Assembly: GCF_016863335.1 (NCBI RefSeq)
Contig: NZ_BOOR01000038.1
Location: forward strand, 1-64,000
DNA length: 64,000 nt
Origin: Planotetraspora thailandica
GTDB taxonomy: Bacteria > Actinomycetota > Actinomycetes > Streptosporangiales > Streptosporangiaceae
Direction of reading: 5' to 3'
Shown: positions 56,991-64,000 of the stretch, piece by piece
How the letters are laid out: each line of letters opens with the position of its first letter
Numbering within the stretch: position 1 is the first letter of the stretch
The notes under the pieces: model-generated
Told to the model about the DNA's origin: nothing
Databases searched by the model: none
The model's input: the letters and a program-made list of their open reading frames with translations, nothing else
Made by a program: the position numbers and the translations under genes

Positions 56991-59669
56991 ATGACCACTC
57001 GTCACCTCAGGGCCGGCCGGTTAGGCCGGCTGCGCGCGGTGGTTCTGCGCCTGGTCGCAGGGGCCGCGATAGGCGCCGTGCTCGGCGCCGCCGCCCAGGC
57101 TGCCGTGCCGGCCCTGGCCGCGGGCGGCGCCTCGCCGTCCACCGGCTCCGCCGTCACCGTGTCCGGCCGCGGTGAGTTCGCCGGCATGAAGTTCACCGTC
57201 AGCCAGACGAAGAACCTCACCAACCAGGCCGTCCAGGTGACCTGGACCGGCGGCACCCCGACCACGTTCGCCGGCAGCTCCTTCAACACCGACTTCGTCC
57301 AGATCATGCAGTGCTGGGGCGACGACGACGGAACGGTCCCGGGCAACCCCGGCCCGTCGCGGACCCAGTGCCAGTACGGTGCCTCGCCGACCACCAACCG
57401 GACCGCCTGGCCCGGGAACGGCCGCGACGACACCCGGGTCGTCACCTACAGTCCCGGTCCCGCCCACTACGGCCAGGACGACACGTACGGCAACGGCGCT
57501 CGCGGCGGCCAGGGCGAGGTCCCGTTCAAGTCCGTGGACGGCACCCTCATCACCAGCAGCACCCAGAACAACCCGCTGTTCAACTACAACACCACCAACG
57601 AGATCGACTTCGGCCGGACCAGCGCGGACGGGACGGGCAACGAGTACTTCGAGGTGCAGACCTCGAACGAGGCGCCGCACCTCGGCTGCGGGGCGCCCGT
57701 CACCAGGAACGGCGTCACCACCCCGCGCTCCTGCTGGCTGGTCATCGTGCCGCAGGGGCACCTCGACCTGGACGGCCAGCCGTACGCCGACCCCACCCAG
57801 GTCAACGCGGGCTCCCCGGTCTCCTCCACGAACTGGAAGAACCGCATCGCGGTCAAGCTCGGCTTCAACCCGATCGGCATCAACTGCGCCCTCGGCTCGG
57901 CCGAGCGCGAGACCATCGGCAGCGAACTCGTGTCCGACGCCATGTCCAGCTGGCAGGCGTCGCTGTGCTCGAGCGGCACCGTCTACGGCTACACGGAGCT
58001 CGGCGAGCCCGACGCCCGTCAGCGGCTCATCTCAGACGGCGAGAGCGGGCTGACCTTCACCACGCGCGCGCTCGGCTCGGACGAGGGCACCTTCGCACCG
58101 AGCGACAAGACCACCTACGCACCGGTCGCGGTCTCGGGTGTCGTCATCGGATTCAACATCGAGCGCAACCCGAAAACCACAGCGCCTGACTCGATCAAGC
58201 AGCTGGCGGGAACCAAGGTCCAGTCGATCAACCTCACGCCGAGACTGGTCGCCAAGCTGCTCACCGAGTCGTATCGCAACTCTCCATGGGGCGCGGTGGT
58301 GACGAAGTTCACCGGCGGCACCGGCGTGCTCACCGCCGCCAAGGGTTACGAATGGGCGCTCCGCAACCCGGCCGGTCTGATCACCGACCCCGAGTTCGTC
58401 AAGTACAACCCGGAGTTCGCCGATCTCACCGTCACCGAGAACCCCAGCACCGACACCGACCTGATCACCGCCCTCGGGCACTCCGACAGCGCCCACCAGT
58501 TGTGGACATGGATCGAGTCGGACAAGGACGCCCGGAAGTTCCTGGCGGGTTCCCCTGACGAGTGGGGCATGCAGGTCAACCCGTACTACAGCACCAACGC
58601 GGACATCAATCCGCTCGGCCTCAGCTTCGATCCGCTCCGCGACGACTACCCGAAGAGCGACCCCTGGTGCACCGTCCCGTCGGGCAGCGGGGCCACTGAG
58701 AAGCAGTGCATGACCGACTTCCACCCATACGTGGACGACATGCACGCCGGGGCTCTGTCCAGCCGTCGAGGCGACACCCTGTGGAAGGCCAGCTGGGACC
58801 CGCTCGGCAACCCTCCCGGCTGGAAGTCCACCGGCCCGCAACTGGTCGGCCAGCGGTTCATGCTGACCGTCACCGACGCCGCCTCCGCCTCACGGTTCGG
58901 CCTGCAGACCGCGAAACTGCGCAACGCCTCCGGCACGTTCGCCGCTCCGACAGCGGCGGCCTTGACCGCGGCGGCGGCGACCGCGAGCGGCACCGGCGGC
59001 GTTCGCACGGTCAGCCCGGACACCAAGAAGGCCAAGAGCGCCTACCCGCTGACCGAGGTGGTGTACGCCGCGGCCCGGCCCGCCAAGCTCCCGGCCGCCG
59101 CCCGCAACGACTACGCCAAGTTGCTGCGGTACGCCGCCAACACCGGACAGATCAGCGGTTCCAACCCCGGTCAGCTGCCGATCGGTTATGCCCCGCTGTC
59201 CGAAACCCTGCGTGCCCAGGCTCGGGACGCCGCCACCACGCTGGTCGACTGGAAGACGGCCCCGCCGTCCTCCAGCGGCGGCGGCTCCGATGAGGGCTCC
59301 GGCAGCACTCCGTCCCAGACGCCCGACGCTGCGGCGCTGCCGAGCATCAGCCCGAGCAGCACCCCCAGTCCGAGCGCGAGCGTCACCTTCGGCGGCGGCA
59401 CGGCGGTCGCCCTGACGCTGACCGGCACCACTCCCGCGGACCCGAGCACCGACCTGCGCTACGCCGTACCGGTGGGGGCTGCGCTCGGGCTGCTGGCCGC
59501 GCTCGGCGCACCGTTCACGGGCGGCCTCAGGCGCCTGCCGATACGGCTGCCGCTCAACCTGCCGGGGGGACGGTCGGTCACCGCCCTGCCCCGGTTCACC
59601 CTGCCGGCCGGCCTCCGGCGGCCGCGTCTGCCTCGCCGAGGCAAGGCAGACCGCACGCCACCCGGCTGA
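56991..59669 (+). CDS. Large secreted PBP-like protein with C-terminal anchor, part of pst operon
   Basis: A ~892-aa exported protein. A signal peptide (RLVAGAAIGAVLGAAAQAAV) is followed by ~160 residues rich in Thr/Asn with several Cys pairs. A PstS-like region comes next (GLTFTTRALGSDEGTFAPSD ... VIGFNIERNPK ... LTPRLVAKLLTESYRNSPWG). The C-terminal part has a Ser/Pro linker, one membrane helix (VPVGAALGLLAALGAPF) and a basic tail. It is much larger than any ordinary phosphate-binding protein. The ATG at 56991 follows TGAGGA, 11 bp after the previous gene. The function is inferred from context: phosphate capture or scaffold at the surface. Confidence 0.8.
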   Translation: MTTRHLRAGRLGRLRAVVLRLVAGAAIGAVLGAAAQAAVPALAAGGASPSTGSAVTVSGRGEFAGMKFTVSQTKNLTNQAVQVTWTGGTPTTFAGSSFNTDFVQIMQCWGDDDGTVPGNPGPSRTQCQYGASPTTNRTAWPGNGRDDTRVVTYSPGPAHYGQDDTYGNGARGGQGEVPFKSVDGTLITSSTQNNPLFNYNTTNEIDFGRTSADGTGNEYFEVQTSNEAPHLGCGAPVTRNGVTTPRSCWLVIVPQGHLDLDGQPYADPTQVNAGSPVSSTNWKNRIAVKLGFNPIGINCALGSAERETIGSELVSDAMSSWQASLCSSGTVYGYTELGEPDARQRLISDGESGLTFTTRALGSDEGTFAPSDKTTYAPVAVSGVVIGFNIERNPKTTAPDSIKQLAGTKVQSINLTPRLVAKLLTESYRNSPWGAVVTKFTGGTGVLTAAKGYEWALRNPAGLITDPEFVKYNPEFADLTVTENPSTDTDLITALGHSDSAHQLWTWIESDKDARKFLAGSPDEWGMQVNPYYSTNADINPLGLSFDPLRDDYPKSDPWCTVPSGSGATEKQCMTDFHPYVDDMHAGALSSRRGDTLWKASWDPLGNPPGWKSTGPQLVGQRFMLTVTDAASASRFGLQTAKLRNASGTFAAPTAAALTAAAATASGTGGVRTVSPDTKKAKSAYPLTEVVYAAARPAKLPAAARNDYAKLLRYAANTGQISGSNPGQLPIGYAPLSETLRAQARDAATTLVDWKTAPPSSSGGGSDEGSGSTPSQTPDAAALPSISPSSTPSPSASVTFGGGTAVALTLTGTTPADPSTDLRYAVPVGAALGLLAALGAPFTGGLRRLPIRLPLNLPGGRSVTALPRFTLPAGLRRPRLPRRGKADRTPPG

Positions 59670-59681
59670 GCAGCCACAAGC

Positions 59682-59714
59682 CCGCCCGCCCCGAGAGGCA
59701 GTCGGGGCGGGCGG
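59682..59714 (+). terminator. Strong intra-operon hairpin
   Basis: A perfect 13-bp GC stem (59682-59694 with 59702-59714) and 7-nt loop sit between the 892-aa gene and the next pst-operon gene. It probably attenuates transcription or protects the upstream mRNA, giving unequal expression within the operon. Confidence 0.6.
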
Positions 59715-59797
59715 TAGGTACCAACCTGCCAGACCGCGGACGCCCCCGGGCAACCGCGCGCACGATCCACCCCCGTTCCCTGATCAGGAGAACCCAC

Positions 59798-61789
59798 ATG
59801 CGCAGCAAGCGCTACCTGGCCGCGGCCACCGCGTCCCTCGCAGCGGTCGCGACGGCCGGCAGCCTCACCTTCACGGGTGCGGCCTACGCCGACCCGCCCG
59901 CCGGCAACTTCCGCACGTTCGTCGGCGTGGGCTCCGACACCATCCAGGACGTGATGAACGCCCTCGCGGGCGACTCCGTCAACGGCAAGGCCTACCCCGC
60001 GGTGACCGGCAACGGCGACCACGTCGCCTCCTACGACGCGGTGGAGCCCGGCACGCTCTCCACCACGTCGAAGATCCAGACCCGGGTCAGGGGCAAGGTC
60101 TTCGCCCGTCCCAACGGTTCCGGCAACGGCCGCAAGGCTCTGAGCTCCTCCCTCACCGGCACCGCCTTCCTCGGGCCTGACGGCGTCGGCGTCACGATCC
60201 CCGGCCAGGTGGACTTCGCCCGGTCCTCCGGTGCTCCGTCGGTCTCGGGTACCACCCTCACCTACGTTCCGCTCGCCCGCGACGCGGTCGGTGTCGCGGT
60301 CAAGGGTTCCGCGCTGCAGAACCTGAGCCGTCAGCAGCTGCACGACATCTACTCCAGCACCACGCCGACGGTCGACGGCACCGCGGTGCACCCGTTCCTG
60401 CCGCAGAGCGGCTCGGGCACCCGTTCGTTCTTCCTGAACGCGATCGGCCTCACGGAGAGCACCATCGCGACGGGCATCCCCACGGTTCAGGAGAACCAGG
60501 CCAAGGACCCCGCTTTCATCGACGCCGACAACGTTCTGGTGCCGTTCTCGGTCGGTAGCTGGATCGCCCAGCGCAACGGCGTCTCCCCCGACAACAGCAG
60601 CGCGGGGGCCGACAAGGGCGTCACCCTGGCCAGCATCAAGACGTCGGACAGCGCCACGACCTTCACCGCTCCGTTCACCACCGAGGCCGGCAAGCTTGCC
60701 GCCAACCCCGTCTTCTACAACGACCCCACGTTCGGCCGCGACGTCTACAACGTCGTCCCGAGCCGGGCGATCGACCCCAGCAGCGTCTTCTACGACGACT
60801 CGCTGTACGACATCTTCGTCACCGAGGGCGCCCACAAGGCGGCCACGGCCTCCGCCGACAGCCAGAACACCATCGCGGCCTTCGGCTTCCTGAACGAGCC
60901 GTACAACGGCTCGATCGACCCGAGCAACCACGCCAAGCTCGGCGGCCTGGAGGACGGCTCCTCCAACGCGGCGCCCGGCGCCCCGCAGGCCACCATCACC
61001 CCCGCCACCGGCAGCGTCAAGGTCTCCTGGACCGCTCCGACGGTCAACCCCGGCCTTCCGGTCACCGACTACCGCGTGGTGCTGACCGGTTCCACGGGCG
61101 CCTTCGTGGCCGAGAAGGACGTCACGGCCGCCACTTCCTCCTTCACCTTCACCGGCCTCGCCGCCGGCAAGTACAACGCCAGCGTGTTCGCGAACAACCT
61201 TGGCGGCTCGAGCGTCGGCGCCGTCGCCAGGGGCGTCAGCAAGGTGACCGCCAGCGCCGCCACGACCGCGTACGGCCAGACCGGGCACGTGAGCATCACC
61301 GTGACCGACACCAACTCGGTGGTCCCCACCGGCAAGGTGACGGTCAAGGAGGGCTCGACCACCATCGGCACCGCCACGCTGGTCAACGGCAAGGCGTCGG
61401 TCGCGGTGAAGAGCAGCCTCAGCGTCGGCACGCACACCTTCAGCGTCGCCTACTCCGGTGACAGCGCGCTCAACCCCGCCAGCGTCACGGTCAAGAAGGT
61501 CGTCACCAAGGCCACCCCGACCGTCACCTCCTCGGCGCCGACCAAGGTCTCGACCAGGTCCCACGCCAAGGTCACCGTCGCCGTCAAGGCCTCCGGCTTC
61601 GTTCCCACCGGCTCGGTGCGGATCTACGAGGGCACGAAGGTCATCGCCACCGGCACGCTGAAGAGCGGCAAGGTCGTCGTCACGCTGCCCCTCCTCAAGA
61701 AGGGCAGGCACGTGCTGCACGCGACGTACGTCGGCACCTCGACCACCAACGCCAAGGCCGGCAAGAGCTTCGCCATCACCGCGAGCTGA
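59798..61789 (+). CDS. Secreted PBP-like protein with fibronectin/Ig-like domains
   Basis: A 663-aa exported protein. The signal peptide ends at GAAYA. Residues ~35-385 form a PstS-like domain (TFVGVGSDTIQDVMNALAGD, PLARDAVGVAVKGSALQNLS, PFLPQSGSGTRSFFLNAIGL). Residues ~390-475 look like a fibronectin type III domain (TPATGSVKVSWTAPTVNPGL). Residues ~480-663 hold two Ig-like Big_3-type units (SVVPTGKVTVKEGSTTIGTA; GFVPTGSVRIYEGTKVIATG). No C-terminal anchor or sorting signal is visible, so it may be released or bind the wall. AGGAGAA precedes the ATG. Confidence 0.85.
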   Translation: MRSKRYLAAATASLAAVATAGSLTFTGAAYADPPAGNFRTFVGVGSDTIQDVMNALAGDSVNGKAYPAVTGNGDHVASYDAVEPGTLSTTSKIQTRVRGKVFARPNGSGNGRKALSSSLTGTAFLGPDGVGVTIPGQVDFARSSGAPSVSGTTLTYVPLARDAVGVAVKGSALQNLSRQQLHDIYSSTTPTVDGTAVHPFLPQSGSGTRSFFLNAIGLTESTIATGIPTVQENQAKDPAFIDADNVLVPFSVGSWIAQRNGVSPDNSSAGADKGVTLASIKTSDSATTFTAPFTTEAGKLAANPVFYNDPTFGRDVYNVVPSRAIDPSSVFYDDSLYDIFVTEGAHKAATASADSQNTIAAFGFLNEPYNGSIDPSNHAKLGGLEDGSSNAAPGAPQATITPATGSVKVSWTAPTVNPGLPVTDYRVVLTGSTGAFVAEKDVTAATSSFTFTGLAAGKYNASVFANNLGGSSVGAVARGVSKVTASAATTAYGQTGHVSITVTDTNSVVPTGKVTVKEGSTTIGTATLVNGKASVAVKSSLSVGTHTFSVAYSGDSALNPASVTVKKVVTKATPTVTSSAPTKVSTRSHAKVTVAVKASGFVPTGSVRIYEGTKVIATGTLKSGKVVVTLPLLKKGRHVLHATYVGTSTTNAKAGKSFAITAS

Positions 61790-61812
61790 GCACCACTTCC
61801 CGACGCACCACC

Positions 61813-61839
61813 GCCGGGGAGGCCTCGTGCCTCCCCGGC
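61813..61839 (+). terminator. Second intra-operon hairpin
   Basis: GCCGGGGAGGC and GCCTCCCCGGC form a perfect 11-bp stem with a 5-nt loop, between the Ig-like PBP gene and the pseudosortase gene. Confidence 0.6.
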
Positions 61840-61876
61840 ATCATCCCCGAGCACGCGCCAAAGGAGGCCGGCCGCC

Positions 61877-62800
61877 GTGACGGTCGCCGCACAGACCCCG
61901 CCCCGCGCATCGGCCCCGGCCGCCGCGTCCACGCCCCCGCCCGCACCGCGGATGCCCGTCGGCAGCCAGATCGCACGCGGCGCGCTGCTCACCCTCGCCG
62001 CACTTCTGCTCGGCCTGAGCCTCCAGGTCCTGCTCCTCAGCGGCCTGCAGGAACGCGCGGCCCAGCAGTCGGCCTTCGACGCGTTTCGCGCCTCCCTCGC
62101 CGAGGGCGTCGCCCCCGTCGGACAGACCCAGGACGGCAAGCTGCTCGCCCCCGGAACCCCTGTGGCGCTGATCGACATCCCCTCCCTCCAGGCGCACCAG
62201 ATGGTGGTGCTGGAGGGCACCGACTCCTCCGTCATGGCCGACGGCCCCGGCCACCGCCGCGACACCCCGCTGCCGGGGCAGGAGGGCACCAGCGTGCTGA
62301 TGGGCCGCGCCGCCGCCTACGGCGGTCCGTTCGGCAGGCTCGACGAGCTCACCGCAGGCGACACCTTCAGCGTCACCACCGGACAGGGCACGTCGCAATT
62401 CCGTGTCCTGGACGTCCGCCGCGCCGGAGACCCGGCCCCCGCTCCGCCCGCAACGGGCAAGAGCCGCCTGATCCTGGTCACCGCGACCGGCGCCCCGTAC
62501 ATGCCGGAGGGCATCCTGCGGGTCGACGCGGACCTGGTGTCGGCCACCGCGGCGACCCCGAACCCCACCATCCGGTCCGGCTCACTTCCCGACGCCGAGC
62601 AGCCGATGGCGGGCGACACCAGCGAGCTGTGGCAACTGGTCATGTGGCTCCAGGCGCTCGCGGTCGTCTCGATCGCCGCCGTGTGGGCGTGGAAGCGGTG
62701 GGGCCGCCTGCACACCTGGGTCGTCTTCACTCCCGCGCTCGTCCTGGTCGCCGTCGAGGTCGGCGGCCAGGTCATCCGACTCCTGCCCAACCTGCTGTAA
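61877..62800 (+). CDS. Catalytically degenerate sortase-like membrane protein (pseudosortase)
   Basis: A 307-aa protein. One N-terminal helix (~33-55) is followed by a class E/D-like sortase barrel: GTPVALIDIPSLQAHQMVVL, DGPGHRRDTPLPGQEGTSVL, YGGPFGRLDELTAGDTFSVT. Two more helices end the protein (~233-255 and ~265-300). The catalytic His of the GH motif is replaced (MGRAAAYGG, residues 142-150). The catalytic Cys of TCxP is replaced by Ala (LVTATG, A203). Arg215 (GILRVDAD) is retained. It should not be a transpeptidase. Its position between the surface PBP gene and pstB suggests a binding or assembly role. The GTG follows AAGGAGG. Confidence 0.82.
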   Translation: MTVAAQTPPRASAPAAASTPPPAPRMPVGSQIARGALLTLAALLLGLSLQVLLLSGLQERAAQQSAFDAFRASLAEGVAPVGQTQDGKLLAPGTPVALIDIPSLQAHQMVVLEGTDSSVMADGPGHRRDTPLPGQEGTSVLMGRAAAYGGPFGRLDELTAGDTFSVTTGQGTSQFRVLDVRRAGDPAPAPPATGKSRLILVTATGAPYMPEGILRVDADLVSATAATPNPTIRSGSLPDAEQPMAGDTSELWQLVMWLQALAVVSIAAVWAWKRWGRLHTWVVFTPALVLVAVEVGGQVIRLLPNLL

Positions 62801-62833
62801 CAACCTTCTCCGTTCCACATCGAGGTGCCCGCC

Positions 62834-63718
62834 GTGACCGACATCGCCCCTGCCGCGACCGAGACCGCCGCTCTCGCGGCCATAGAGCCGCTTGAGGACA
62901 CTCTCAAGCAGCCCGCCGTCGCCGGTGGGCCGGGCGCACTCCCGCCGGCCGCCCTGGACGCCCGCGACGTGTCCGCGTGGTTCGGCGGTCACCAGGTGCT
63001 CGACCGGGTCACGCTCGCCATGCCCGCCGGGCGGGTGACCGCGCTGATCGGCCCCTCCGGTTGCGGCAAGTCGACCTTCCTGCGCACCCTCAACCGGATG
63101 CACGAGCTGATCCCCGCCGCCGCGCTGGCGGGCGAGGTGCTGCTGGACGGCGAGGACATCTACGGCGCGGGCCGCCGCCTCACCGACGCCCGCCGGCAGA
63201 TCGGCATGGTCTTCCAGAAGCCCAACCCGTTCCCGGCGATGAGCATCTACGACAACGTCGTCGCCGGGTTGCGGCTCACCGGCGTGCGCACCCCCCGCCG
63301 CACCAAGGACGACCTCGTGGAGGAGAGCCTCACTCGCGCCGGGCTCTGGAAAGAGGTCAGCAGCCGCCTCCGCCAGCCCGGCGGAGCGCTGTCCGGCGGC
63401 CAGCAGCAGCGGCTGTGCATCGCCCGGGCCCTGGCCGTACGCCCGCGCGTCCTGCTGATGGACGAGCCCTGCTCCGCCCTCGACCCCACCTCCACCCGGC
63501 GGGTGGAGGAGACCATTCACGAACTGGCCAGCGAGGTCACCGTCGTGATCGTCACGCACAACATGCAGCAGGCGGCCCGGGTCTCCCAGCAGTGCGCCTT
63601 CTTCCTGGCCGAGCAGGGCGCCCCTGGCGGCATCGTCGAGCACGGTCCGACCGAGGCCGTGTTCGGCAGCCCGCAGGACGAGCGAACCGCCGACTACGTG
63701 GCGGGCCGGTTCGGCTGA
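62834..63718 (+). CDS. pstB: Phosphate ABC transporter ATPase PstB
   Basis: A ~294-aa ATPase. After an atypical ~45-residue N-terminal extension, the ABC core has Walker [20 protein letters not shown]-loop [17 protein letters not shown], signature [15 protein letters not shown], Walker [14 protein letters not shown] and switch [17 protein letters not shown]-type Q-loop sequences are specific to PstB. GAGGTG precedes the GTG at 62834; an upstream in-frame GTG at 62825 is less well spaced. It energises PstC/PstA and closes the operon before a strong terminator. No phoU follows. Confidence 0.95.
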   Translation: MTDIAPAATETAALAAIEPLEDTLKQPAVAGGPGALPPAALDARDVSAWFGGHQVLDRVTLAMPAGRVTALIGPSGCGKSTFLRTLNRMHELIPAAALAGEVLLDGEDIYGAGRRLTDARRQIGMVFQKPNPFPAMSIYDNVVAGLRLTGVRTPRRTKDDLVEESLTRAGLWKEVSSRLRQPGGALSGGQQQRLCIARALAVRPRVLLMDEPCSALDPTSTRRVEETIHELASEVTVVIVTHNMQQAARVSQQCAFFLAEQGAPGGIVEHGPTEAVFGSPQDERTADYVAGRFG

Positions 63719-63766
63719 CGCGGGGAGCGGGCAGCCTCCCGCACGATCGTGCCGCCGCCGAAAATG

Positions 63767-63807
63767 GAAGGGCCTGCCTCCCCGTGCTCCGGGGAGGCAG
63801 GCCCTTC
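63767..63807. terminator. Strong bidirectional terminator after pstB
   Basis: A perfect 17-bp stem (63767-63783 with 63791-63807) and 7-nt loop lie between convergent genes. It is nearly the same sequence as the hairpin at 52512-52547, so the pst operon is bracketed by related hairpins. Confidence 0.8.
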
Positions 63808-63816
63808 TGCCGCAGG

Positions 63817-64000
63817 TCAGCCGAGCTTGCCGATGTCGATCACATCCCCGGCCGGTGGAGCCTTCAGGGTGACGGCCTTGCCGTAGTCGAGGAAGTCCAT
63901 GTTCTGGGAGCCGCCGTCGGGGCCGCCGACGCGCAGGATGTACGGGTCGCCCTCGGCCGCCACGTATACCGTGCTGCCGTCTTCGGCCTTGATGGCGACC
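63817..64000 (-). CDS. C-terminal end of a probable LppX/LprG-like or similar lipoprotein, 5' part outside window
   Basis: The reverse strand is open from the right edge to a TGA at 63817. The 60 visible residues include GSTVYVAAEGDPYILRVGGP, SQNMDFLDYGKAVTLKAPPA and the end GDVIDIGKLG. This pattern of beta-strands ending in APPAGDVIDI(G)KL is common at the C-terminus of actinobacterial secreted lipoproteins of the LppX/LolA-like fold. The signal peptide and lipobox would lie outside the window, so the assignment is provisional. Confidence 0.65.
   Translation of the reverse strand, partial: VAIKAEDGSTVYVAAEGDPYILRVGGPDGGSQNMDFLDYGKAVTLKAPPAGDVIDIGKLG

Noticed and set aside
56388-59669. 1093-aa reading of the large PBP-like protein
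   Set aside because: The first ~200 residues overlap the PstS-like gene in another frame and are Arg-rich. The signal peptide starts at the ATG at 56991.

Overview
The window is GC-rich throughout and has the hallmarks of a filamentous actinomycete chromosome, most plausibly a Streptosporangiaceae relative (inference from gene content only). Those hallmarks are GTG and TTG starts, ATGA-coupled genes, apparently leaderless transcripts with a TANNNT box about 7 nt before the start, sugar ABC transporters without their own ATPase, an accessory SecA and many TetR/LacI/XRE regulators. No phage, transposase or cas genes are visible. Apart from one tRNA-Lys(CTT) at 37170-37243, the window is protein coding, interrupted by a few informative intergenic regions.

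Layout. 1-641: 5' part of a DUF222/HNH-type gene running off the left edge. 811-7410: carbohydrate uptake module (permeases, lipoprotein, LacI regulator) divergent from a glycogen-debranching-like enzyme, with a LacI-type palindrome between them. 7481-11668: P450, FAD monooxygenase, AlkB-like dioxygenase, aldo/keto reductase. 11710-18762: His-rich protein, NAD kinase, a cyclic-nucleotide-domain histidine kinase coupled to a response-regulator/thioredoxin-reductase-like fusion, two CBS proteins, a Zn alcohol dehydrogenase and a PPOX flavoprotein. This set resembles a redox or hypoxia regulon, and DevR/DosR-like boxes are present. 18898-25397: VOC protein, stand-alone LanC-like protein with a CCG metal motif, AA10 LPMO, a non-coding region with 53-bp-period repeat arrays, a double-psi beta-barrel wall protein and SecA2. 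25534-34816: VOC, DMT transporter, a monooxygenase/TetR pair with twin operators, a four-gene acyl-CoA dehydrogenase operon closed by its probable TetR regulator, and a NERD-like membrane protein. 34870-42148: VWA/MoxR pair, tRNA, a third repeat array, a small kinase, a PH-like membrane protein, DUF1992, FMN reductase and a DrrAB-type exporter. 42186-52503: a very large AAA/TPR protein, HAD, XRE regulator, DHFR-like protein, secreted SRPBCC protein, lipoprotein serpin and quinone oxidoreductase. 53002-63718: an unusual phosphate-transport operon. 63817-64000: end of a probable lipoprotein gene.

The points most worth following are these. (1) Three arrays carry a 21-bp core at an exact 53-bp period. 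Two are inverted relative to each other, and each ends in a truncated core. (2) The operon pstC-pstA-pstS-(892-aa PBP-like)-(PBP with Ig-like domains)-pseudosortase-pstB includes a sortase fold that has lost its catalytic His and Cys. (3) A REC/Grx-like/thioredoxin-reductase-like fusion has no redox-active CxxC and is translationally coupled to its likely sensor kinase. (4) A 78-bp predicted three-way-junction element lies between a secreted SRPBCC gene and a serpin gene. (5) The same TetR palindrome occurs in front of the acyl-CoA dehydrogenase operon and in front of the TetR gene at its far end.

All function names rest on motif and family recognition by eye; no database search was run.
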